From Mesorhabditis belari (lineage: Eukaryota; Nematoda; Chromadorea; Rhabditida; Rhabditidae): a stretch of 64,000 nucleotides of DNA. Positions within the stretch are counted from its first letter, which is position 1; the number at the start of each line of letters is the position of its first letter. A model generated the notes under the pieces. That model had not been told where the DNA came from, ran no database searches, and saw nothing but the letters and a program-made list of their open reading frames with translations. Positions 23,196 through 33,600 of this stretch are shown in pieces. The translations under genes and the position numbers were made by a program. The stretch is taken from the NCBI GenBank assembly GCA_958450365.1, contig CAUEEP010000245.1, positions 1,116,001 to 1,180,000 on the forward strand. The letters are read 5' to 3'.

Positions 23196-24600
23196 AGTCA
23201 TGACACCCCAATAAATGTATAGGGGTATAGTCATGATATCCCAATAGGATTTCTAAATTAACCCGGTCTAGCCAGATTCAACTATTTTTGTAGCCTTTCC
23301 TTTCAGAGCTTTGAAAGAAGCCTGGTCAACAGTAAGTTTCAATCTTATCATGCATTCTAAAACTGATCGATGACCTCTTCTAGAGTATTTGAAAAAGAAA
23401 CGAGAACATCGTTGAGGTCAGCAGCTGGAGAACTGGCGGCGGTAAGGGTGTGGTGTTCTCAATTCCCTCAATCTCTTTCCACCGGTCGATGGGCACTCGA
23501 AATTTGTGGGAGATGTCACCTTTCTTCACTTCAACTCATCCTCTCACCATTCTGCACTTCAACTCATCCTTTCAATTTTCTGCGCGTAAATAAACTTACA
23601 GATGGGAGAGGAAAGAAAATGAAAGGAATTGGGGCTTTTCGATCAAATTTCGAGTAGACTGAACGGCTTTTCGATATTTGAGAGCAGATTTCACGGTCAC
23701 AAAATCACAAAATTCAAGAAATCAAATCAGAATGATCATTTCGATTAGAAGTTTTCTAGTTTTGTAGTCTTCTAGTTATCTAGTTTCCTAGTTTTCTAGT
23801 TTTGTAGTTTTCTATTTATCTAGTTATCTAGTTTTCTAGTTTTCTAGTTTCCTAGTTTCCTAGTTCTCTAGTTCTCTAGTTCTCTAGTTTTCTAGTTTTC
23901 TAAAGAAGAGGTCATGAAGCAATTATTTGACTACAGTAGGCTGCATTAAAAAGTTTAAATAAGCTACTATTGACCAGGGTTTTTCCAGAATCAATTTTTT
24001 CAACCTGGACCTGGTCTCCTTATAAACCCTAGGAACATTCGTTCTCCATTTCGAATCTAGAAAAATTATATAGCGCCTAAAGGTACTGTAGATATTGAAA
24101 ACTATCTACATTTCGTTTTTTGATAACTGTATTTGTCATGACGCCATTCGTCGAGCAAAGTTCCCACCGAATCTGAGGAAATTGTGGACAAACTGGCCGT
24201 TCGGTTGTTAATTAGTTTCGGGAAAACCCCCCTACTTTTTTGACTATAAAATACCGGTAAATCTAATTCAAGAAAAGAAAAAGAAATAATTGAAAACCCA
24301 ATGGAAGTGTTGAGCGGAAATTGGTCAATTTCAGCTGCTTTTTGATGAAGTTTTCAAAGAAAAGGTTTCATGATTTCATTGAACGAATTGTTTGGATACT
24401 TTACAGTAATCGGAATACTTTGCAATCTTAAGCTTCCTAAAACGCATCAACTTTTGATATTTATCGTAGGCTTGGCTTAAGTTTTTCTTTTACCGTAACT
24501 CGGCTAAAAAATAAAGTCAGAATTACGGTTCAAAAACGGTCTTAGAAAGCATACCAGTTGGATTTACTCTATTCAGAACCGCTTAGAGCTTTTCAACTCC
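23196..24600. other. Intergenic with a CTAGTTTT microsatellite
   Basis: A TATAGTCATGACACCCCAATA-type doublet lies at 23190-23250. A tandem TCTAGTTTTC tract runs from about 23750 to 23902. A 95-codon open frame at 23370-23657 has no recognisable motif. From about 24440 the sequence is the duplicated flank of a U1 gene, shared with 36070-36243. Confidence 0.5.
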
Positions 24601-24604
24601 ATTA

Positions 24605-24767
24605 GCAGGGCCGCGCGAACGCAGCCCCTCACGCAAAAATTTAGCTGTTAGCGAACCCCAACTCGGAGCTGCCACACAGGTCAACACAGTCAAAAGTGCA
24701 ATGACCATGTCTCACCATGGGGGTCCCGTCTTGATGATCACGAGAAACCCCCCAGCCAGGTAAGTTT
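24605..24767 (-). ncRNA. U1 snRNA, full-length 163 nt, second promoter class
   Basis: The reverse strand starts AAACTTACCTGGCTGGGGGG. It has stem-loop II CATTGCACTTTTGACTG, the Sm-like AAATTTTTGCG and a terminal stem GGGCTGCG-TTCG-CGCGGCCC. Upstream (about 24800-24830) the usual CGTAATCGC block is replaced by GGCGCGCAATTTGGCAAAGG, shared only with the copy at 36742-36904. The 3' flank matches 36070-36243 and inverted 25454-25550. Confidence 0.92.
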
Positions 24768-25224
24768 ATGAGAAGGCGATTGGCGTGACATAGGGAAGAC
24801 CCCTTTGCCAAATTGCGCGCCTTTACAGGAGGCAACAAAGTACGCACAACGAGAGAGCGAAGACGCAGAAGGAGCGCTTTCGAAAGAAAACAGCAAAAAT
24901 TGTTGTGGAGAGACAATAGAAAAAAGAAGCTTGAAATGAAGCTACCGTAATCTTTAGAGAAACAACTAAATAACCTTTGCTAGCTTTTTCATAATAGCAA
25001 CTTTTCAAAACGCTTCAACGCTCATGCGAATATGATAGCTACAATAATTAGCATTCATATTGCCGTAACTCCCTTGTTCACTTTTTCGCATAGATTCTCA
25101 CAAAGATGTCTGTCTAACTAATTTTAGAGGTATTTCCAACGATGATGTGTCATTTTTAGTGGGTCTTCTCCAATTGGAAAGTGAAAAGGAGGTCTTTTCC
25201 GTTTTCATCTTCGTGTTCTTTGTG

Positions 25225-25257
25225 CGCGAGCGTAATCGCTCTCGATCTGGCACACGT
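25225..25257 (+). promoter_or_regulatory. Conserved block about 60 bp upstream of U1 (PSE-like)
   Basis: CGTAATCGCTCTCGATCTGG lies about 60 bp before the U1 start at 25291. The same block, usually CGTAATCGCTCGCGATCTGG followed by CGCACGTCTTTT, stands about 61 bp upstream of U1 at 47792 and at matching distances from the copies at 12960, 34871-35033, 36244-36406 and 48324-48482. Position and conservation fit the proximal sequence element of snRNA genes. This is inference from conservation. Confidence 0.65.
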
Positions 25258-25290
25258 ATTTTGCGTAAGTCTCTCCTGCGGCCCCCTCAT

Positions 25291-25453
25291 AAACTTACCT
25301 GGCTGGGGGGTTTCTCGTGATCATCAAGACGGGACCCCCATGGTGAGACATGGTCATTGCACTTTTGACTGTGTTGACCTGTGTGGCAGCTCCGAGTTGG
25401 GGTTCGCTAACAGCTAAATTTTTGCGTGAGGGGCTGCGTTCGCGCGGCCCTGC
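25291..25453 (+). ncRNA. U1 snRNA, full-length 163 nt
   Basis: U1 pairs with 5' splice sites through its first bases, here AAACTTACCTG. Stem-loop I closes GGCTGGGGGG to the ACCCCCATGG side. Stem-loop II carries CATTGCAC (U1A-type loop). AAATTTTTGCG is the likely Sm site, followed by GGGCTGCG-TTCG-CGCGGCCC. The upstream block is intact. It lies about 0.5 kb from the divergently oriented copy at 24605-24767. This is one of the best candidates for an active gene. Confidence 0.93.
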
Positions 25454-25960
25454 TAATGGAATTGAAAGGCTATAAGGGGTTCTGAATGGAGTAAATCCAA
25501 CTGTGATGCTTTCTAAGACCGTTTTTAAACCGTAATTCTGACTTTATCTTTTTTCACCTAATAGAAAAGTACAAGTGCGTTGCACATTTCAAACCATAAA
25601 GTTTCATAAAGTTCCCGTTGAAATTGCCATTCAAGCTTTAAGCAGTATTGTTAACCAAATCTATCTCTAACAATTGATAAAACTGTCTCATAAAATAAAT
25701 GAAAGTAACTATATTCTTGGTTTCCTATGGGAAATGGGAACTTAGATAAACTAAATATTTTATTGGTCCTTTAAATATGTACATTCAAAACAACACCCTC
25801 GTAAATGCATATTCATAAAAAACATTTGAAAAGATGTTGTGTGAAAAGATTATAAGAAAGATTACCATAAATATAGCTTAAACACAACGAAAAGAAGATT
25901 TGCTGACGAATTGAGATCTTCCAAATTATTTTGCTAATCAGAATATCTTGATATTTTATT
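25454..25960. other. U1 3' flank and AT-rich DNA
   Basis: The first 100 bp match the flank of the 24.6-kb U1 copy in inverted orientation. The remainder is AT-rich without exon signals. Confidence 0.5.
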
Positions 25961-25961
25961 G

Positions 25962-26597
25962 GGAATACATCAAAACAAAGCCGACTTTTGGTTTTCGATT
26001 TGCGGGGGAGGAAAGCCGTCTAAACGAAAAGACGAAAATAAAAATGAAAATCGAAATGAACAAAAGAAAAGCTGAGCGATTGTGAAATAATCGAATGGTT
26101 GAGTCTTATGTTTTCTAAAAATTCACTTATTTTAGAAAACTATCGTAATTTGATCATTCGATCAGCTCAACAGAAAGTTTCCATTCGATCAGCTCAACAG
26201 AAAGTTTCCATTCGATCAGCTCAACAGAAAGTTTCCATTCGATCAGCTCAACAGAAAGTTTCCATTCGATCAGCTCAACAGAAAGTTTCCATTCGATCAG
26301 CTCAACAGAAAGTTTCCATTCGATCAGCTCAACAGAAAGTTTCCATTCGATCAGCTCAACAGAAAGTTTCCATTCGATCAGCTCAACAGAAAGTTTCCAT
26401 TCGATCAGCTCAACAGAAAGTTTCCATTCGATCAGCTCAACAGACATTTTCCTCAAACCATTCGATTATTTCACAATCACTCAGCTTTTCTTTTGTTCAT
26501 TTCGATTTTCATTTTTATTTTCGTCTTTTCGTTTAGACGGCTTTCCTCCCCCGCAAATTGAAAACCAAAAGTCGGCTTTGTTTTTGATGTATTTCCA
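25962..26597. mobile_element. Foldback element: about 145-bp inverted arms around a 27-bp minisatellite
   Basis: The left arm (25962-26103) and right arm (26452-26597) are near-identical inverted copies, including GCGGGGGAGGAAAGCCGTCT and GATTGTGAAATAATCGAATG. Between them lie eleven 27-bp units containing ATCAGCTCAACAGAAAGTTT (26150-26446). The unit is a multiple of three, so both strands show long artificial frames. This is the architecture of nematode foldback transposons, in which tandem repeats lie inside long inverted arms. No transposase is present. Confidence 0.88.
26150..26446. repeat. 27-bp minisatellite, 11 copies
   Basis: Eleven almost identical units read ATCAGCTCAACAGAAAGTTT then CCATTCG. 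One further TTCCATTCGATCAGCTCAA lies just outside the right arm at 26591-26609, suggesting the unit came from the element edge. Confidence 0.95.
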
Positions 26598-26599
26598 TT

Positions 26600-28230
26600 C
26601 GATCAGCTCAATTTTGAGTGTTCTGATTCAGCATAAAATACGAAAAATGAGCTGATTTCGATGTAAACTGGTGTTTTGATTACAATAGCTCTCTAGAGTT
26701 GGCGTTTTTTAGAAAACGGATTAATCGCGAGAACATTGACTGCCTCTTTAGCCTATCGTTATCCCAGTATTGATATTATGAAGTTGGAAATTTAAGTCAT
26801 ATATCGAAATTTACATAAAACGAGACTATTTTCAATTTCAACATAGCCAAAGGCAATGTTGAAAAGCTGTAATAAATTTACCGCTATCGGAAGACGTTTA
26901 AAAAGTTGATGAAAGAAGAAATGGTGAAATCTCTTGATTGGCTTGAGGGGAAAGCCTCAAGCTTTCAGAAAAAGAGCCGAAAAAGGAAAGTAAATTGGGG
27001 ATGTTCCCGAATAGTTATGGCGAGTTGCGCAAAGGATCTAAGGGCAGCAAATGAACCTGGTGTGTGTGTGTGTGTGTGTTTGGGGTGTTCCCGAATAGTG
27101 TTTTTAAAAAGTTGATGAAAGAAGAAATGGTGAAATTTCTTCATGACATGATTGGTTTGAGGGGGGAGTTTCAAGCTTTCAGAAAAGAGCCAGGTGCCGG
27201 GGGAAAGTAAATTGGGGGTGTTCCTGAATATTCTCTTGCCATTCTTTTTTCATCTTCTTCTTCTGATTTCTTGGGGAAAGTTCTGTCTTTGAGGCAGAAA
27301 TGGGGAAAATGTCTGGGAAGGGATTTCATTTTCTTCTTGAGGTAGGTAAAAGCTAAGGATGTTTAGAAGATTTTCTGAAACAATTATTCAGACATATTTT
27401 TAGTCTTTATTCCTAAATGCTTGAAAGGATAGAAATTTATCAAAAAAATGATAAATCGATATTTTAACATCTTCCTAAAAATCTTAGTAATAATCTATGA
27501 AAACTAAAAAAAATCAAAATCAAATTTGTTAAAATGCTTGTTTTTCTAAAAAATTGAGATTCAGGGGAGTTCAGATCTATTGAGATCTGAAAAGAATGCC
27601 GGGAAAAATGGCTTTATTGGTAGCAACAATTAAAAGTTTACTAAAAACAATGGGGGATGGCTACTTTGCGCCAAATTTTTGTGCGCAACTGTGTCTATGA
27701 GAGGACTCGTTATAATTTTTTTGAAAGTTTTCCATTGTTTTTGATTTTGGTGTCATTTTGCTGGACTTGTTTAGATCTTCATAAATGACACCAAAATCAC
27801 AAAGATTGGCCGACTTTAGAAGAAAGTTATGGTGAGCTGCGCAAATGACCCTGTTATGCTTCTAAAAATTGCGGAAATTAGCCTACCCCGAATCCCGCTT
27901 TTAGTGAGCATAATTCTAGAAAAAGAGCTTCTTGCTAAAATGCATATGCTAGTATGCAATGCTAGTAGATTATGAGAGTTATGGATTTTAGAACTTTTAC
28001 AGAGTACCTTGACTTTTATCAAGGGTTTAAAGTGGAAGGACAAGGACATGACAAGGAAATCAACAAGAAAATCATTGAAAACTTTACAAAATTCAGTAAC
28101 AATAACAAAAACATTAAAGATTAAAGTTAAAATTAGGATCAATTTCAATTGCGACAAGATCCCCTATCAAGTAAAGATTTGTAATTTCAATTGTTAAAAT
28201 TGAGTTTACAAGAATTGCAATTGTTTCTCA
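26600..28230. other. Intergenic with a local duplication of about 190 bp
   Basis: The stretch at about 26898-27020 is repeated at 27104-27232 (AAAAAGTTGATGAAAGAAGA ... AAGTAAATTGGGG), separated by a (TG)n run at 27060-27079. The rest is AT-rich. No coding exon is supported. Confidence 0.6.
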
Positions 28231-28555
28231 ATTGCAAACTATCGACTCGGAGAAGAAGTGGTTTCAAATTGAAAAAATGGAAATTGAAAATGAGAAGAGA
28301 ACCTGCTCTGAAAAGAAAGGTGAAGGGAAGAGGGCTTTTCCAAAGCACAAGGACAGGTAAGAAGGAATGGGATAAGTGAAAAAAGAGGGGGAAAGGGATA
28401 GAAAAAGAAGAGGAAAAGCAGAGAAAAAAAAGGTGTTCCCCAATATTCACCTAGTGATGAAAAGGAGAAAGAGATGGAAAGCGCGTGAGGGGCGGACAGA
28501 GCAGAGGGGACAGCGCGGTGGTTGCTGGGGGAGGGTATCCACGTCCGCCAGTCTG

Positions 28556-28730
28556 TCTCAGTCTGTCTGCCTCTTTCCCTTCTCTTTTCCTTCTCTTTCC
28601 TTTCCCTTTCCCTTCTCTTTCCCCTTCTCTTTCCCCTTCTCTTCCCTCTTCTCTTCCCCTTCTCTTCCCCTTCTCTTCCCCTTCTTTTTCCCTTCTCTTC
28701 CCCTTCTCTTTCCCCTTCTCTTTCCCCATC
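28556..28730. repeat. Pyrimidine-rich CCCTTCTCTTTCC tract
   Basis: A strand-biased CT microsatellite with units such as CCCCTTCTCTTTCC. Open frames on both strands (Ser/Pro/Phe-rich or Glu/Gly/Lys-rich) are by-products of composition. Confidence 0.9.
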
Positions 28731-29241
28731 CATCTCTCTATATTTTGTCTATTGTCTAAGTGAAATCATGGGGAAAGTGGTCAAGCAAAAGATTGAGTTC
28801 ACAATGGAGCTGGATAAGAAAGACTCTATCCAGTCAAATTTTTTTTATGAACTCAATCTTTTCTTGATCACTTATTCCTATTCTGGGCATCAATGTTTCT
28901 TCGGGAAAGATTAAAAGTACAACAAGTACAACAAGATTAGAGGATTAGATTTTGAAATCTTTCTAGACTGATGTACATGGGTGTATTTTGTCTTGAAACG
29001 GAAGCGGATCAAACCAAATCAGACAATTTTCCTGTCAAAGAAACTGTGCCTTAAATTCTATAGGCTTAAAAGTTTTGGATCTACCTTAAATTGAAATTGA
29101 ATTCTTTCCTTAAAAATTAACGGCTTTCTTTTCGTTTATTTATTTATGATTAGATAGTCTTTGCTATTTAGGTCTTTGAAAATACAGTCGACTTTCTCTA
29201 TAACGAAACACTATATAGTGGAAAGCTCTATATAACTGAAT

Positions 29242-29310
29242 GGAATTTTGATCCCAGCCGATGCTAATCTATATAACGGCACTCTATATAATGAAAATAT
29301 CGATTTTCAC
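29242..29310. repeat. Direct repeat of the 29.83-kb segment
   Basis: GATCCCAGCCGATGCTAATC followed by TATATAACGGCACTCTATAT recurs at about 29829-29900. The two copies flank the telomere-like tract. Confidence 0.8.
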
Positions 29311-29407
29311 ACGTTTTTTTGAGCCCTTCCGTTATGGAGAAAGTCGTGCCCTAAAATCGATAGCTTTACCGTAGCTAAAGATTTGAACTTGAGCTATTTA
29401 AGACTAA

Positions 29408-29661
29408 AGATTTCTTTAGAGGAATTCAAATTTCTTTTCTTTTGTAGATTCAAAAGATTGGAAGGAAACGTGTGAAATTGAACATTCAGCTGACATGTCC
29501 TTTAAGCCTGGATCTTAGTCTTAAATAGCTCAAGTTTAAATCTTTAGCTACGGCTTAGGCTTAGGCTTAGGCTTAGGCTCAGGCTTAGACTTAGGCTTAG
29601 ACTTAGGCTCAGGCTTAGACTTAGGCTTAGGCTTAGGCTTAGGCTCCCCCCCCCCCCCCCC

Positions 29662-29739
<78 letters not shown>

Positions 29740-30112
29740 CTTGAGGCTTAGACTTAGGCTCAGGCTTAGGCTTAGGCTTAGACTTAGGCTTAGGCTTAGG
29801 CTTAGGCTTGGGCTTGGGCTTTCTTATGATCCCAGCCGATGCTAATCTATATAACTGCACTCTATATAATGAAAATATCGATTTTCCCACGTTTTTTTTG
29901 AGCCCTTCAATTCCGTTATAGAGAAAGTCGTGCCTTAAAATCGATAGCTAGCTAGATAGCTTACCGTAGTTAAAGATTTGAACTTGAGCTATTTAAGACT
30001 AAGATCCAGACTTAAAGGACATGTCAGCTGAATGTTCAATTTCACACGTTTCCCTCCAATCTTTTGAATCTAAAAAAAAAGAAAAGAAATTTGAATTCTT
30101 CTAAAGAAATCT
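29408..30112. repeat. Inverted arms of about 146 bp enclosing a telomere-like tract
   Basis: Arms at 29408-29553 and 29963-30112 are inverted copies (shared TTTAAGACTAAGATCCAG, GGACATGTCAGCTGAATGTT, TTCAATTTCACACG). Between them lie the TTAGGC-rich blocks, the C/T homopolymers and a direct repeat. Arm divergence is a few percent. Confidence 0.8.
29553..29817. repeat. Interstitial TTAGGC telomere-like repeats split by C24-T70
   Basis: Two blocks of TTAGGC with variants TTAGAC and CTCAGGC (29553-29645 and 29743-29817) match the nematode telomere unit. They are separated by 24 C (29646-29669) followed directly by 70 T (29670-29739). The homopolymers may be an assembly join. Confidence 0.85.
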
Positions 30113-30600
30113 TTTCTATTCACTCATTTTTGATCGTTCTTTGAAAAACGGCCTTTTTTTTCCTTCCCTTTTCAATGATTCATTCTTTTTAATCGAAAAA
30201 ACGCAGACTCTTCGAAAATCATCGCAAAGAATTTCGTAACAATGCGAAACAGAGAAAACAAATATGCATTGTGTTTGGATGTTTTTGTGAAAAATTTAAA
30301 ACAAAATGGGATTTATTTTTGGATAAATGAATTGAATGTCGATTATAGATGGGATCGAAATTTCGGCCGATCGTGTGTTGAAAAGGCTAACCGATTAAAA
30401 GGCTAGCCGATTAGAAGGCTAACTGATTAAAAGGCTAACCGATTAAAAGGCTAGCCAAACTATAAGTCTTGAAAGTCTTATAAGACTTGAAACGACTATA
30501 ATTCTTGTGCTCTTACAGAAAATTTGAATAAATATCATCTACATAATTAAACTTTATTTAATCTAAAGCACATTACACTTTTAAATATTCAATCTTTTCC
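30113..30600. other. 3' flank of the astacin gene
   Basis: No gene seen. Short repeats GGCTAACCGATTAAAAGGCT occur at 30385-30455. On the reverse strand an AATAAA (about 30549-30556) lies roughly 50 bp after the astacin stop. Confidence 0.55.
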
Positions 30601-33600
30601 TCAAGAGCGCAACTCCTTGTCGGCCTCGCGGAACGGGATGCTGAAATTTCAGTTGAGAGTTTCACAAGAATATCTCTAGGAAAGTAAAGCTGTTATAAAT
30701 ACATTATATTAGATTGACAACTTGAAAGTACACTTCGTATTTCCCAGAAAACATATATGCCAATTGAATTAGATTTCTCTCAATTTGAATTACCGTGAAC
30801 ACTGTAATAGTACCACACCCCCTTAATGACGGTGCGGAGTGTTGCGTAGCCTAGCTTTGAACGACTTTTTCTCGATACTGGTTTATGCTACAAGGCGCGC
30901 TTAGGTATCAAAAAATAGCTGAAATTCAGGGCTATTTTTGATATCAACAGACGGAGCATCGCGTAGCCTAGCTTTGAACGAGTTTTTCTCGACACTGGTT
31001 TATGCTACAATTCGCGCTTAGGTATCAAAAAATAGCCCTGAATTTCAGCTATTTTTTGATACCAAAGACGCATTTACTAAAAGTACGGGCGCTTTGAAAA
31101 AAATGAAATACTTAAAAACTTTTGCGACTACGCGACTGTACGGGGTGGGGTACTATTACAGTATTTACGGTAGATTAAAAGTTACATATTATCGAATTTA
31201 AGACAAACTTAAGCAAATTTGGACATAAATTTTCAAATAAATTTGAGCAGAAATTCAAGTTTTTTTTTTCTGAAAATTCCTCAAACAGACATATAACGAA
31301 AACAATTAGAAGAATCGAGCTGAGAATTCGGCTATATGCCTAACTTTTGATGCCCTATCTTTTTTCTATGAACCTCAAAATAGGTTTATGTGGAAGAAAG
31401 TGCTCAACGCTCAAATCGCTTCATCGAGTGTTCATCTTTTTTGGTTCCTCAACTTCTGCCCCTAGAAAAACCACAAAGCCGAAACCTTTCTAAATCTGTT
31501 AAAAGCCTGTTTTAGAGAATAAATGAGCCTTTTTATTAGTGAAAACTGTAGATTAATTGGGGTAATAGTTATTTCTAAAAAGTCCAATGAATACCGTATT
31601 TTCTCTAATAGTAGCGCACCCAGAGCGTCGCCTAAATTGCTCGAAATCTCGAAAACCGCTTATCAGCACCTATTGATGTGGGGTAGGAAAATGTAGCCGA
31701 CGATGAGATCTAGTGGGGGATTTTGAGTGTTGAGCTCCTGGGAAAACTTGGGAAGTTGCCAATAGTCACCACTTTGCCTGGCCGGGGGTACACTACTATT
31801 AGAGAGAATACGGTATTCATTAATATTAATAGATTACGGGATTTTCTCTAACCTAGGCTTCCCCTAAGTTCCTTGAAATCTCGAGAACCGCTTATCAGAA
31901 CCTATCGATGTGGGGTAGGAAAATGCAGCTGACGATGAGATCTTGTGGGGGATTTGAGTGTTGAGCTTCTGCAAAAGCTTGGAAACCGTCAAATAGTCAC
32001 CAACTCGGGTGCACTACTATTAGAGAAAATACGGTAATTGGTGCACTAGTTATTTCTAAAAAGTCCAATGAATAAGTGTCCCAACTTTCAAGTTGCTAAT
32101 TTAATAGTAGCAAAATAAGTATACTATTATATTTGAGAACCCGGTTCTTCTATTTTTCAAGAATGATCGGTAGCAGATTATTTAACAGGAACAGTTACTC
32201 TTTTAAACAATAAACTACCGATTTTGAGCCGGATTTCGTCCTTTCTCGAAAGCCTCTGTATCAATTGGAAGCACCGATTCGTCAGTGTCCTGAAAGTAGA
32301 TCAAGAATTGTTAAATATTTAAGATAAGAAAAGGCATTGCCTATCTGACCCTCAACTCCTCCTCAGTGGGCATATCGGCTGGATGAATGAAAGAAAGAGG
32401 ATCCATCTCACCGTCCGGGAAGCTCTAAAGATAAATTTCCATTTAAATAGCAAATAAAATACAGTGAAAATGTCGCCCTTTTCTTCCGCTCCGCCCGTTT
32501 TGATCATTGAATCGGTTTCGGTTCCTTTTGCGATCTGAAATGCATCAAAGATTTACGAGCAAAAGTGTGAGTGAAGAATAAAGGAAAGGCCCAAGTCTCA
32601 TAGCTTACAAGGAAAGATCAACTGGCTGAGCCAGCCAAATGACATGCAGTCTGTACCATTCGACGCAGAATTTCACGCTGATTCCGAATCTGCTTTCCGT
32701 TTTTGCTGAATGTTATTTGGGCAGGAGTTATAAGGACTTGTTAGGACTCTGAGAATATAGGTTTTTGGATCTTAGGCGCCTTCTGCGCGACCTCAACTCT
32801 ATTATAGTAGGTTTCGATGATTAAATTGTGTCCAGGAGGGACTGACTGTTTGATTAGATTGAATAAATTGTGATCTCGGAAGCTGGTCCATGTCCGAGTA
32901 CACAAAGAACGCAAGTTTTCACATCTTGAAAAAAAGCAAAAAAACTGGGCCTCCAATCAGAGATCTTTGGTCTCGAAAAAAGACGCTCTACCGCTCGACT
33001 ACAATCTACAAGAATTGAGGCCGCGCAGAAGGGGCTCAAGATCCAAAAACCAATATTTTCAGAGTCCAAACAAGTCCTTATAACTCCTGCCCAAATAACA
33101 TTCAGCGAAAACGAAAAGCAGATTCGGAATCAGCGTGAAATTCTGCGTCGAATGGTAAAGGCTGCATGTCATTTGGTCGGCTCAGCCAGTTGACCTTCCC
33201 TCGTTAGATATAGAAAAGACGAACTGGGATACGCTAACTTTTTCCTGAACACGAAACACTGAACAATTCCCCCTCTCACCTCAGTCACAAATCCGTCTCC
33301 TTCTTTTTTCATTTCAGTCACAAACGAGTGCTCTCTCGTGTACTCGGGTAGCTAAATCTTTTAAAACAAAAAAGATTTCCCTGAAAACCTCTTCGATTAA
33401 CGTGTCGTGAGCAACTTTCTCCAACTCCTCGCTCTCATTGATCAGATAATCAGAGATATCCTGTAAATTTGAATATGATAAAACTGTGAATTTTTACCGC
33501 ATGATCATCGACTTCAATGCCAGACCCTTCCTCAATCGTTTGATTGGGATTTTGTCTGCCTTGTGGATTATCTGAAATTTTATTTTAAAAATGCATTTTC

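Noticed and set aside
23370..23657. 95-residue forward frame
   Set aside because: No recognisable motif, no linked exons, and it lies in repeat-rich intergenic DNA.
25181..25417. Short protein with [21 protein letters not shown] found several times
   Set aside because: This recurring frame is the U1 snRNA sequence read as protein; it appears wherever a U1 copy lies.
26150..26446. CRISPR array
   Set aside because: Units are contiguous without unique spacers, and the genome is eukaryotic.
26099..26536. 145-residue frame with RSAQQKVSI repeats (and its antisense counterpart)
   Set aside because: It is produced entirely by a 27-bp minisatellite inside a foldback element; both strands are open only because the unit length is divisible by three.
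28239..28760. Glu/Gly/Lys-rich and Ser/Pro/Phe-rich frames
   Set aside because: Caused by the CT-rich microsatellite; low complexity on both strands.
29639..29890. Lys-Pro repeat protein ending in poly-Lys and poly-Gly
   Set aside because: Translation of TTAGGC-like repeats and the C24-T70 homopolymers.
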